A stretch of 64,000 bases of DNA from an uncultured Castellaniella sp. (GCF_937988725.1 NZ_CALKHS010000009.1:248001-312000), one strand, 5' to 3'. Shown: positions 16,049 to 24,637, counted from the stretch's first letter. Notes: generated by a model not told the origin, from the letters alone. Numbers and translations: made by a program.

Positions 16049-19000
16049 ATGCCACTGAAAATGCCAGTTCTGAAACTCAGTCGGCGGGCGCTCAAGATCC
16101 TGGCGGGCATCGTGCTCACCCTGCTCGTCCTGGCTGCGCTGTCGGCCTGGCTGGTGCCCAAGGGCGTGCACCATGCGCTCACCCAGAACGTCGCCGAACT
16201 GCTGGGCCGCAAGGTCGACGTGGGCGAAGTTCGCTTCAACCCCTTCACGCTGGCGCTGAGCGCCCAGGATCTGGTCATCGACCAGCCTCAATCCAAGCCC
16301 CTGCTGCAGATCGGCAAGATCGACCTGCGGGTGGCCTGGAGATCCATCGTGCTGTTCGCCCCGGTGCTCGACCGGATCCAGATCGACCAGCCCAAGATCG
16401 CGCTGACCCGGGAAGACGCCACGCGCTTCAATTTTTCCGACATCGTCGAGCGGATGGCCAGCATGTCGGCCAAGCAGCCGGCGGAACCCGAACCGGCCGA
16501 CAAGGGGCTGCCGCGATTCTCCCTGAACAACATATCGCTGACCGGCGGATCCATCAGCCTGGAAGACCGCGTCACCGGCCGCAAGCAGGCGATCGACGAT
16601 CTTTCGCTGGGCATCCCCTTCATCTCCTCGTTCAGCTCCGCCACGAAGATCGACGTGCTGCCCGCCGTGCACATGCGCATCAACGGCAGCCCTCTCGATA
16701 TGAACGGCACGGCGCTGCCGTTCGACACGGTGCCCAAGTCCACGCTGAACGTGAAGCTGGATGGCCTGGCGCTCGACCAGTGGGCCGATTTCTGGCCGCT
16801 GCCCCTGCCGGTGAAGCTCAAGAGCGCCCTGCTGGATTCCCGGCTGCAGGTGCTGTTCGAGCAGCCCGAGGGCGCCGCGCCTCGCATCCGCGTGCAGGGC
16901 GATCTGGGCCTGCGCAAGCTGGATTTGATTGAATCGTCCGACGCGCCGCTGCTGGCCTGGGATGACCTGAGAGTCCAGGGTCTGGCGGCCGATCTCGACA
17001 AGCGGACGGTATCCATCGACACGGTGACGCTGGAAAAGCCGCACGTGGAAGCCCACCGCGACGCCAAGCAGTTGAACTGGCAACGCGTGGCCGCAGGCTT
17101 CACCAAGCTGGGCGAACCCGCGCCGGCCAAGGCTGATGCTTCCACAAAGCCCGCGCACCCGGCGCCGGCGGGCGCTAGTACGGCTCCTGCACCGCAGCAA
17201 GCCGCTGAGTCCAAGTCCGCTGAGTCGAAACCTGCTGAATCGAAGCCTGCTGAACCGAAGTCCTCAGAACAAACACCCTCGACAGCGGCCAAGCCCGCCG
17301 ACGCCGAGCCGTCCGCCTGGAAGATCGCCGTCAACACCTTCAAGCTCAAGGACGGCGAAGCGCGCCTGCGCGACGACCCCCTCGGCGTGGACTACCCCAT
17401 CAGGGGGCTGGGCGCGGAAGTCCAGCACATCGCCCTGCCGCAGGCCGCGGACCAGCCCATGCTCGTGCAGCTGACCATGGATCAGCAGCCGGACGGCAGC
17501 TCGCTGCACGTCCAGGCGCCCGTCATCCTGCAGCCTCTTTCCGTCCAGGCTCAGGTCCAGCTGAACCAGCTGGCGCTGGCGCCCTTCGCCAAAGCCGTGC
17601 GCCACTTCGCCCCCATCGCGCTGAAGGACGGCAAGCTCAGTATCGACGGCAAGGTCGACGTCGCGGGCGCCCGCGTCGAGGCCCGCGACGTGAAACTGGA
17701 CCTGCGGCAGTTCGCCGCGCGCGATGATTCCGTCAAGCCCGGCGTCGACCTGTCCCTGGGCTCGCTGGCGCTGACCGCCGACCGCCTGGCCCTGGACGCC
17801 AGGCCGGCGAATTTCACCTTGAAGGCCGACGGCCTCCAGAAGCACGGCACGCTGGCGCTCAAGGGATCCCTGGTCACGCAGCCGCTGTCGCTGAAGACAT
17901 CGGTCGACCTGGCCAGGTTCGACGCGGCATCACTGGCCCCCTACGTCGCCTCCAGCCTGAACGCCACGGTGCGCAGCGTGTCCCTGGGCGCGCGCGGCGA
18001 TGCGGAATTCACGCCCGCGCAGAGCGGCAAGCCGATGCGGGCGAGCTGGAACGGCGCCGTCCAGGTCAACGATTTCGACCTCCAGGACCGCGTCAACAAG
18101 GCGCCGTTCCTGAACTGGAAACACCTGGGCCTGAGCAATATGCGCGTCTCGATGGCGGGGCCGAAACTGGGCCTGGGGCTGGGCGACATCCTGCTGGAGG
18201 ACTTCTACGGCAACATCCTGCTCAACAACAACGCGCGCCTGAACGTCATGGACGTCCTGGTGGACGAGGGCCAGGCCGGGGGATCCATCACGCAGGACAC
18301 GCAGACCCGCCGGGGCCGCGCGCCCAAGGCGGACAAGCCCGCCGCCCGGGCCTCGGCCCAACCCGACATCTCGATCGACAGCGTCAAGCTCAAGCGCGGC
18401 CGCATGACGTTCAACGACCATTTCGTGCGCCCCAACTACCGCGCCGAGCTGTCCTCCATCGACGGCTCCCTCACGTCCGTGTCCTCGACCGCGCCCAAGC
18501 CGGCCAAGGTCAGCGTCGCCGGTCGCGTGTACGGCACGGCGCCCTTCTCCGTCTCGGGCACGGTGCAGCCTTTCTCGCGCTACCTGGCGATGGACCTGAA
18601 GGCGTCCGCCAAGGGCGTGGACCTGCCCCGCTTCACCACCTACTCGTCCAAGTACGTCGGCTACGCGATCCAGCGCGGCAAGCTGTCGGTCGACCTGCGC
18701 TACCAGATCAAGGACCGCGCCCTGCAGGCCAGCAACAAGGTGCTGCTCAACCAGCTGACCTTCGGCAAGCCTTCCGACAGCCCCGACGCCATCAAGCTGC
18801 CGGTGTTGCTGGCCGTCTCCCTGCTGAAGGACGCCAGCGGCAACATCGACATCAATCTGCCGATCTCCGGTTCGCTGGACGATCCGCAGTTCTCGGTGGG
18901 CGGCATCATCGTGAAAGTCATCATGAACACGCTGGCCAAGGCGGTGACCGCGCCCTTCAAGCTGCTGGCCTCCGCCTTCGGCGGCGCCAACGAGGACCTG

Positions 19001-19549
19001 TCGCGCATCGAATTCGCGCCCGGCAGCGCCGAACTCGACGACACGGCCAAGTCCAGCATCGCCACCCTGGTCAAGGCGCTGTCCGACCGTCCCGCGCTGA
19101 AGATGGACATCATCGGCCGCGCCGACCCTCAGGCCGACGAAGCCGGCCTGCGCCAGGCCTGGGTGGACAAGAAGATGCGCGCTGCCAAGGCCCGCGACGT
19201 CGGCAAGAAAACCGACCCGGCCAGTGTCACGCTGACCGATGCCGACCGCGCCAAGTACCTGGAAGACGTCTACGACGACACCAAGATCAAGGACAAGCCG
19301 CGCAACGCCATCGGCTTCGCCAAATCCGTGCCGCCCGAACAGATGACCGCCCTGCTGCTGGCCGCCGCCCCGGTGGGCAAGCAATCCCTGGAAAGACTGG
19401 CCGAGGCCCGCGCGCAGGCCGTCTACGAAGAGATCCTGACGACTTCCCAGGAACTGACCAGCCGGGTCTTCATCGTGGCGCCCAAGACCGACTCGTCGGA
19501 GACGGACGACGGCGGGCCCGCGACGCGCGTGGATTTCGCCTTGCAGTAA
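16049..19549 (+). CDS. AsmA-related DUF748 family envelope protein
   Basis: 1166 residues. A single N-terminal anchor (about 15-36) is followed by the AsmA-like opening LGRKVDVGEVRFNPFTLALSAQDLVI, then repeated beta-rich units of the DUF748 kind, each with phrases such as SIDTVTLEKPHVEAHRD or DISIDSVKLKRGRMTFND. The C-terminal part (about 985-1160) has an OmpA-like flavour: EFAPGSAELDDTAKSSIATLVKALSDR. AsmA-type proteins are inner-membrane-anchored and span the periplasm; several move phospholipids to the outer membrane. A role in lipid transfer is plausible here but inferred. An Ala/Pro/Lys/Glu linker at about 360-415 contains a short tandem repeat. GGAGAG lies 9 nt before the ATG. Confidence 0.88.
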   Translation: MPLKMPVLKLSRRALKILAGIVLTLLVLAALSAWLVPKGVHHALTQNVAELLGRKVDVGEVRFNPFTLALSAQDLVIDQPQSKPLLQIGKIDLRVAWRSIVLFAPVLDRIQIDQPKIALTREDATRFNFSDIVERMASMSAKQPAEPEPADKGLPRFSLNNISLTGGSISLEDRVTGRKQAIDDLSLGIPFISSFSSATKIDVLPAVHMRINGSPLDMNGTALPFDTVPKSTLNVKLDGLALDQWADFWPLPLPVKLKSALLDSRLQVLFEQPEGAAPRIRVQGDLGLRKLDLIESSDAPLLAWDDLRVQGLAADLDKRTVSIDTVTLEKPHVEAHRDAKQLNWQRVAAGFTKLGEPAPAKADASTKPAHPAPAGASTAPAPQQAAESKSAESKPAESKPAEPKSSEQTPSTAAKPADAEPSAWKIAVNTFKLKDGEARLRDDPLGVDYPIRGLGAEVQHIALPQAADQPMLVQLTMDQQPDGSSLHVQAPVILQPLSVQAQVQLNQLALAPFAKAVRHFAPIALKDGKLSIDGKVDVAGARVEARDVKLDLRQFAARDDSVKPGVDLSLGSLALTADRLALDARPANFTLKADGLQKHGTLALKGSLVTQPLSLKTSVDLARFDAASLAPYVASSLNATVRSVSLGARGDAEFTPAQSGKPMRASWNGAVQVNDFDLQDRVNKAPFLNWKHLGLSNMRVSMAGPKLGLGLGDILLEDFYGNILLNNNARLNVMDVLVDEGQAGGSITQDTQTRRGRAPKADKPAARASAQPDISIDSVKLKRGRMTFNDHFVRPNYRAELSSIDGSLTSVSSTAPKPAKVSVAGRVYGTAPFSVSGTVQPFSRYLAMDLKASAKGVDLPRFTTYSSKYVGYAIQRGKLSVDLRYQIKDRALQASNKVLLNQLTFGKPSDSPDAIKLPVLLAVSLLKDASGNIDINLPISGSLDDPQFSVGGIIVKVIMNTLAKAVTAPFKLLASAFGGANEDLSRIEFAPGSAELDDTAKSSIATLVKALSDRPALKMDIIGRADPQADEAGLRQAWVDKKMRAAKARDVGKKTDPASVTLTDADRAKYLEDVYDDTKIKDKPRNAIGFAKSVPPEQMTALLLAAAPVGKQSLERLAEARAQAVYEEILTTSQELTSRVFIVAPKTDSSETDDGGPATRVDFALQ
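17204..17263 (+). repeat. Four imperfect 15-nt tandem units in the DUF748 linker
   Basis: Four in-frame units encode AESKS, AESKP, AESKP and AEPKS (residues 386-405). They vary mainly at third positions. The copy number could change by slippage without breaking the frame, altering the length of a flexible linker between two beta-rich parts. Confidence 0.8.
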
Positions 19550-19573
19550 GGAAGCGGCGGGCGGCGCGAACGA

Positions 19574-19984
19574 TCACCCCGCCACCTTGCCGGCCGCCGC
19601 GCCGAACAAAAGCAGCTTGCGCCCCGCATATCCCGCCAGAAACGACCCCGCGGCGGCCGCCAGCTTCGCGGTCAACAGAGGGGTCTGCAGCCAGCCGACG
19701 CAGGCGTAGATGACGGCGTCGTTGACGGCCAGGCCGACCAGCCCGATGACGATGTACAGCACGCTTTCGGCGACCGTGTTGTGCGCCAGCCGGCGATGCC
19801 GGAACACCAGCCTGACCGCCAGCGCATAATGCACGACGGAACCGGCCAGAAAACCGATGGTCGCGGCCGCCATGTAGCCGCCATCCATGACCGGGGCCAG
19901 CGAAAGAAACAGCGCCATGTCCACCAGCAACGCCACCCCGCTGACCGCGCCATAGCGCAGGAACTCGAGGCGCCGCGCCCGCAT
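19574..19984 (-). CDS. GtrA-family membrane protein (probable polyprenyl-sugar translocation)
   Basis: 136 residues, four helices, with the GtrA pattern: EFLRYGAVSGVALLVDMALFLSL at the start, YMAAATIGFLAGSVVHYALAVRLVFRH in the middle, and a C-terminal AGYAGRKLLLF. GtrA proteins are thought to help move polyprenyl-phosphate-linked sugars across the inner membrane for use by periplasmic glycosyltransferases. It is the last gene of the four-gene operon and its start shares a base with the upstream stop (TGATG). The usual partner GtrB, the enzyme that loads sugar onto the lipid, is not in this window. Confidence 0.88.
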   Translation of the reverse strand: MRARRLEFLRYGAVSGVALLVDMALFLSLAPVMDGGYMAAATIGFLAGSVVHYALAVRLVFRHRRLAHNTVAESVLYIVIGLVGLAVNDAVIYACVGWLQTPLLTAKLAAAAGSFLAGYAGRKLLLFGAAAGKVAG

Positions 19985-21519
19985 CACGAGGCGCCCCGCT
20001 TTTCCTCGTGATACTCGTCGTCCACATTCACTTCCCACAGGCTGCGCTTGGACACATTGCCGGCCACGATGTCGTCCACCGCGAGCTTGGCGGTCAGCAT
20101 GGAGTGATCCTGATTGTTGTAGCGATGCATGCCGTTGCGGCCCACCAGATACAGGTTGGGGATGGTATCGGTGTAATCGCGGATCACGGAAAACCGGGCA
20201 TAGCTGCCGAAATAGGCCGGATACGCCTTGGGCACATGCACCAGGTGATGATCCAGCACATCCGCCGCGTCGATCAGATCGATTTTCTCCAGCTCGGACA
20301 CGGCAAAGCGGAAGAACTCCGGCTCGCTCATGGTCCACAGATCGTCGCCTTCCTGGCAGAAATATTCCAGACCCAGCCAGATGGCGTCCGGGGTGGAGAC
20401 CAATGAGGGGCTCCAGTTGTTGAAGACCTGCAGGCGGCCGATCTTCACGTCGGGTTCCTGGATGTAGATCCAGGTGTCCGGCACCAGATTCATGGGCCCC
20501 GCCCCCTGCGGCGTGGGCTTCAGCTTCCTGACCAGCAGGCCCAGGGTGATGAAATCACGGTAGCACAGGCCCTGCCCCACTTCCCGCACCTCGGCGGGCG
20601 GAGCGGGATCCATCTTCGCCACCAGTTCGCTGATCGGCATGGTGGAGATGAAATGGTCTCCGTCCCAGGTCCGCGTATTGCCCTCTTTGTCTTTCGTGGT
20701 CACACCCACGACGCGCTGACCTTCCATCCGCACGGCCATCACGGTATGCCCCAGGTGGATGGCGCCGCCCCGCGCCCGCACTTCATCGGCCACGATGTGC
20801 CACATCTGGCCCGGCCCATATTTGGGGTACAGGAAGCGTTCGATCAGACTGGTGTTGGTGCCTTTCTGCGCCACGTCGGCGGGCGCCCGGGACCACAGTT
20901 TCCGGGCCGCATGCCGCAAGGCGCTGACGACCGACAGGCCCTTGATGCGCTGCGCGCCCCATTCCGGGCTGATGTCCCGGCAGTGCCGGCCCCAGACCTT
21001 CTCGGTGTAATCGCGAAAGAACGTCGCATACAGCGTCTTGCCGAAACGGTTGACGAAGAAGTCTTCCAGATTGCGTTCCGGCGTGCGCTTGAACACGCAG
21101 GCCCATGCGTACGAAACCCCGATGCGCGCCAGCCGCACGGCGCCCAGGTTCCGCAGCGTCTGCGCGGACAGGGAGATCGGATAGGAAAAGAACTTGCGCA
21201 GAAAATAAATGCGCGAAAGCCGCGGCCGCACCAGCAGGTGGCGGTCGGCCTGGGGAATCAGGCTGAGGCCGTCGGCGGTCTTGTCCGGCGCCACCGGCAT
21301 CATGTCCCGCCACCACCGCATCACCCAGTCCGATTTCGAAAAGAACCGGTGTCCGCCAATATCCATGCGGTTGCCGCGATGGTTGATGGTGCGCGAAATG
21401 CCGCCCACGTCATCCAGCGATTCGAACACGACAGGGACGCAATCGGACCTGCGCAGCAATTCCAGCGCGGCGGTCAGACCGGCCGGGCCGGCGCCGGCGA
21501 TCAATACGACTTTTTTCAT
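19984..21519 (-). CDS. FAD-dependent oxidoreductase, UDP-galactopyranose-mutase/amine-oxidase-like
   Basis: 511 residues. The N-terminal dinucleotide fold is clear (VVLIAGAGPAGLTAALELL), followed by VFESLDDVGGISRT and DIGGHRFFSKSDWVMRWW, phrases typical of UDP-galactopyranose-mutase-like and HemY-like flavoproteins found in polysaccharide loci. Near the end, PNLYLVGRNGMHRYNNQDHSM is the usual C-terminal FAD contact. Bacterial Glf is about 380 residues, so this belongs to a longer branch. It overlaps the upstream GT87 gene by 4 nt. A sugar-ring isomerase or a nucleotide-sugar/lipid-sugar redox enzyme is most likely (inference); the substrate is unknown. Confidence 0.82.
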   Translation of the reverse strand: MKKVVLIAGAGPAGLTAALELLRRSDCVPVVFESLDDVGGISRTINHRGNRMDIGGHRFFSKSDWVMRWWRDMMPVAPDKTADGLSLIPQADRHLLVRPRLSRIYFLRKFFSYPISLSAQTLRNLGAVRLARIGVSYAWACVFKRTPERNLEDFFVNRFGKTLYATFFRDYTEKVWGRHCRDISPEWGAQRIKGLSVVSALRHAARKLWSRAPADVAQKGTNTSLIERFLYPKYGPGQMWHIVADEVRARGGAIHLGHTVMAVRMEGQRVVGVTTKDKEGNTRTWDGDHFISTMPISELVAKMDPAPPAEVREVGQGLCYRDFITLGLLVRKLKPTPQGAGPMNLVPDTWIYIQEPDVKIGRLQVFNNWSPSLVSTPDAIWLGLEYFCQEGDDLWTMSEPEFFRFAVSELEKIDLIDAADVLDHHLVHVPKAYPAYFGSYARFSVIRDYTDTIPNLYLVGRNGMHRYNNQDHSMLTAKLAVDDIVAGNVSKRSLWEVNVDDEYHEEKRGAS

Positions 21520-22691
21520 GGTTCGGGTTTCTCGAAAGCGTGCCGATAAATCAACCACAGCAGGACGCCCAATGCGATCGGGGCGGTATGAAACCATAGA
21601 TGCTTGGCCAGCACCGCAATGAACAGGGTATCCGCCCAGCACAGCAGCAGGATCTCTCTTTCGAAGCGGCGCCATCCATGTTCCTGGCAGTACAGCACCA
21701 GCCAGGCCACGGGAAATGCCAGCCACACCAGGTCGTAGTCGAAGATATAAGGGCTGATGAAGAAACTGCCCGTCATCAACGCCGCATTGCGCAGGCGGGC
21801 ATCCGCGCAACCGCGCCAGATGCGCCACACCACCCACGCCGCGCACAGCGCCGCGGCGCCATGCAGGATATAAGCCAGCGCCAGCGGGGCATCCAGGATG
21901 CGCAAGGCGTTGAACACGCTCGGCATTTTCAACAAGGGCGATTTATAGGCAGCCAGCCATTGCTGGGCCTCGCTCAAGCCATGCAGGAAAGCGGCCAGCG
22001 TATCGCCCCCCAATACCGCTAGGCTGATCAGGACGAAGGCCGTGACGGTTGCCGCGGCGGCGAAAAACGCGCGCCAGGCGCCGACCGCGATCAGGCACAA
22101 CGGGAACAGCACCGCCAGATGCGGCTTGATGGCCAGCAGGCCGATCAGAACGCCGGCGCTGACGGGACGAGCCTTCAAACACAGCAGCGCGCCCGCCGCC
22201 AGCGAGGCCGTCAGGAACCCGGTCTGCCCGGCCATCAGGTTGTTCCACAAAGGCCCAAAGCCCAGCAGACAGAGCAATGCCTGCGGTGCGCGGATGACGC
22301 GGCGAAACACCGCGACATACAAGGCCAACGATCCCAAGGCGAACGCGGCCCAGGAAAGCAACAGGGGAAGCAGGGAAAAAGGCAGTACCAGCAGATAGAA
22401 CGTCGGGGGATACCGCCAAGGCAGATTGCCCTTCAGCGCAGGAGCGATCTGTCTTTCCAGAGCCCCCAAATGGGGAACGTCGTAGGCCAGCACAGGCTGA
22501 TCGTGCAGGCCGATATGCGATACCGACCAGAACTGGATGAAATCGTATCCCAGCGGGTTGCCGCCCGGATCCACGCCGTTTCCGGATTTGAGTAGAAAAA
22601 AGGCATACCAGCCGACAAAGATCAAGGCGATCAGGCCGGGGTACAGGAACAGGCGCTCCCCATTCAGCCAGTGTTTGTCATTCGGCGTCAT
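21516..22691 (-). CDS. GT87-like (DUF2029) polyprenyl-sugar glycosyltransferase, copy A
   Basis: 391 residues with about ten hydrophobic segments. GYDFIQFWSVS near residue 47 supplies the Asp in the first periplasmic loop used as catalytic base by GT-C enzymes such as PimE, and WRYPPTFYLL follows, as in the DUF2029 family. It is a tandem paralogue of the upstream gene; the two share long stretches such as SVSHIGLHDQPVLAYDVP and CADARLRNAALMTGS. The enzyme would transfer a sugar from a polyprenyl-phosphate donor on the periplasmic side. Overlap with both neighbours is 4 nt (ATGA). Confidence 0.85.
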   Translation of the reverse strand: MTPNDKHWLNGERLFLYPGLIALIFVGWYAFFLLKSGNGVDPGGNPLGYDFIQFWSVSHIGLHDQPVLAYDVPHLGALERQIAPALKGNLPWRYPPTFYLLVLPFSLLPLLLSWAAFALGSLALYVAVFRRVIRAPQALLCLLGFGPLWNNLMAGQTGFLTASLAAGALLCLKARPVSAGVLIGLLAIKPHLAVLFPLCLIAVGAWRAFFAAAATVTAFVLISLAVLGGDTLAAFLHGLSEAQQWLAAYKSPLLKMPSVFNALRILDAPLALAYILHGAAALCAAWVVWRIWRGCADARLRNAALMTGSFFISPYIFDYDLVWLAFPVAWLVLYCQEHGWRRFEREILLLCWADTLFIAVLAKHLWFHTAPIALGVLLWLIYRHAFEKPEP

Positions 22692-23902
22692 GACGTCCGC
22701 ATCCGCATTGCCAGGCGAGCGGAATCATGGTCGGGCGGGGTCATCGCGCGCCGGTAGATCAGCCACAACAGAACCCCCAGAACGATCGGGGTCGTATGCG
22801 ATACGGTGTGCTGCACCAGCACGGCAATGAACAGCGTGTCGGCCCAGAACAGGAAAAGCAGTTCCTTTTCGAAACGCCGCCAGCCTGTTTCCATGCAATG
22901 CAAAGTCAGCCAGGCCACAGGAAATGCCAGCCACACCAGGTCATAGTCGAACACATAGGGGCTGATGAAGACGCTGCCCGTCATCAGCGCGGCATTGCGC
23001 AACCGGGCATCCGCGCAACGACGCCAGATGCGCCACACAAGCCAGGCCACGCACAAGGCCACCATGCCGTGCACGGCATAGGCGGCGGACAGAGGGACGT
23101 CCAGGAGCCGGAGAGTGACGAAAACGCTGGGCATTTTCCCCAAGGGGGAATTGCCGACTTCCAGCAGGCGCTGCGCTTCGCCCAGGCCATGCAGGAAGGC
23201 GGCCAGCGTATCGCCCCCCAACACCATCAGGCTGATCAGGACGAAGACCGTGACGGTTGCCGCAGCGGCAAAAAATGCGCGCCAGGCGCCGACGGCGATC
23301 AGGCACAAGGGAAACAGCACCGCCAGGTGCGGCTTGACGGCCAGCAGGCCGATCAGGACACCGGCGCCGACAGGACGAGTCTTCAAGCAGAGCAGCGCGC
23401 CGGCGGCCAGCGATGCCGTCAAGAATCCGGTCTGCCCGCCCATCAGATTGAACCAGAGCGGCCCGAACCCGGCCAGGCAGAGCAGCGCCAGCGGAATCCG
23501 TATGGCCTGGCGAAACACCCACACGTACAAGGCCAAAGTGCCCAATACGAAAGCGGCCCAGGCAAGCGGCATGGGAACCAGTGAAAACGGCAGGACCAGC
23601 AGGTAGAACGTCGGCGGATAGCGCCAGGGCAATATGCCGTTCTGGGTGGGAGCCAGCGTCCTTTCGACGGCGGTCAGGTACGGCACGTCGTACGCCAGGA
23701 CAGGCTGATCATGCAGGCCGATATGCGATACCGACCAGAACTGGACGAAATCGTAGCCCAGCGGATTGCCCACAGGATCCACGCCGTTTTCCGCCCAGGC
23801 CAGCGCATACACGACCCAGCACGTGAAGACCAGCGCCACGGTGCAAGGGTAGACGATGAGCCGTTCCCGATTGAGCCAGTGTTTTGTCGTGGATGCCGTC
23901 AT
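22688..23902 (-). CDS. GT87-like (DUF2029) polyprenyl-sugar glycosyltransferase, copy B
   Basis: 404 residues from the ATG at 23900-23902 (MTASTTKHWLNRERL); an upstream extension of the frame runs into AT-rich non-coding DNA and is rejected. Layout and motifs match copy A: GYDFVQFWSVS near residue 58, WRYPPTFYLLVLPFSL, GGQTGFLTASLAAGALLCLK, AVKPHLAVLFPLCL. The near-identity of many segments indicates a recent tandem duplication; differences concentrate in the loop around residues 80-100 and at about 270-300, where acceptor specificity may have diverged. First gene of the operon; a long palindrome lies 37 bp upstream. Confidence 0.85.
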   Translation of the reverse strand: MTASTTKHWLNRERLIVYPCTVALVFTCWVVYALAWAENGVDPVGNPLGYDFVQFWSVSHIGLHDQPVLAYDVPYLTAVERTLAPTQNGILPWRYPPTFYLLVLPFSLVPMPLAWAAFVLGTLALYVWVFRQAIRIPLALLCLAGFGPLWFNLMGGQTGFLTASLAAGALLCLKTRPVGAGVLIGLLAVKPHLAVLFPLCLIAVGAWRAFFAAAATVTVFVLISLMVLGGDTLAAFLHGLGEAQRLLEVGNSPLGKMPSVFVTLRLLDVPLSAAYAVHGMVALCVAWLVWRIWRRCADARLRNAALMTGSVFISPYVFDYDLVWLAFPVAWLTLHCMETGWRRFEKELLFLFWADTLFIAVLVQHTVSHTTPIVLGVLLWLIYRRAMTPPDHDSARLAMRMRTS

Positions 23903-23938
23903 TGCAAGGGATGGACTCGCTGGCCTTGTCGTGGGATC

Positions 23939-23962
23939 GCCGTGCGTCTGCAGATGCACGGC
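23939..23962. promoter_or_regulatory. 24-nt palindrome in the leader of the glycosylation operon
   Basis: GCCGTGC (23939-23945) and GCACGGC (23956-23962) are perfect inverted arms around TCTGCAGA (23947-23954), itself a palindrome; the only mismatch is g23946 against t23955. As DNA it is a candidate dimeric operator; as RNA it could form a hairpin ahead of the first GT87 gene. Confidence 0.55.
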
Positions 23963-24358
23963 ATTGAAAATTGATTTTACGTTTCTAGATACTTTAAGAG
24001 TAACTAATTTGAATTCATAGATTCGCGCAGCCCTTCCATTTCCATAGGCATAAGGCAGGCAGCGTCGGCATCGTCCCGTGGAACATGAAGTTTCATGCAT
24101 CTTTTACATAATATTAGCCAAAAAGCAACACGCCAGTAATTTATCAGGCGATGCGATTTCTTTAATCGATTGAAAAATATAATAAAAAACCTCATATACG
24201 TGATTAATGGTTTACCCCATTGTCGTTACCGACATGTAGTTATTGAATAGTTTCGTAGTATTCTGCATTCGCCCACATCCAGTCGCGCCCAATCGCTTCC
24301 CCAAAGAGGCAGGCAGGGTCGGGGTTCTTATCTTGATCGACTTCTCGGAGAAGCAAAC
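23963..24358. other. AT-rich divergent control region between the glycosylation operon and the Tad locus
   Basis: About 400 bp markedly richer in A+T than the rest of the window, with runs such as TTTTACATAATATTAG and AAAAATATAATAAAAAACC. It holds the promoters of both divergent operons, though several AT-rich hexamers compete and I could not single out one. A small minus-strand frame at 24004-24195 lacks any coding character. The inverted repeat TGTCG-TTAC-CGACA at 24221-24234 is a candidate operator, about 125 bp before flp. AT-rich islands of this kind are often bound by H-NS/MvaT-type silencers (inference). Confidence 0.6.
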
Positions 24359-24613
24359 ATGCTTACGAAACTGTGCACGAAACTGAAGGGGATGTTGGGC
24401 GCCCTCAAGCGCGACGAGCGCGGCGTATCCGCCCTGGAATACGTGATCCTGGCCGTCATCGTGGTGGCCGCCGTCGCCGCCGGTGGTGGTATTTTGCGAA
24501 ACGTCATTACCAGTGCCTTTGAACAGACCGGGAAAACAATTTCCAACTGCATCGACAACGTTTCCACCTGTGGCGACGGGTCGGGCAGCACTACGCCCCC
24601 CCCAGCAGGCTAA
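24359..24613 (+). CDS. flp: Flp-family type IVb pilin
   Basis: 84 residues. The prepilin motif is GVSALEYVILAVIVVAAVAAG: cleavage after Gly22, with Glu+5 and Tyr+6 of the mature protein as in all Flp pilins, then the hydrophobic assembly helix. Two Cys (residues about 61 and 67, NCIDNVSTC) may form a small C-terminal disulfide loop, and the tail is Gly/Ser/Thr/Pro-rich. It is the major fibre subunit of the tight-adherence pilus. It begins the Tad operon, as usual, behind an AT-rich control region. Only one flp copy is present. Confidence 0.95.
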   Translation: MLTKLCTKLKGMLGALKRDERGVSALEYVILAVIVVAAVAAGGGILRNVITSAFEQTGKTISNCIDNVSTCGDGSGSTTPPPAG

Positions 24614-24637
24614 AACAACACTTCACGGAGCCACGCC

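Noticed and set aside
23903..24100. N-terminal extension of the second GT87 gene
   Set aside because: The added residues do not match the paralogue, which starts at the equivalent of 23902, and run through the palindrome and AT-rich DNA.
24004..24195. Minus-strand frame of 63 codons in the AT-rich region
   Set aside because: No ribosome site or codon bias, low-complexity AT-rich composition; it would sit in the leader of the glycosylation operon.
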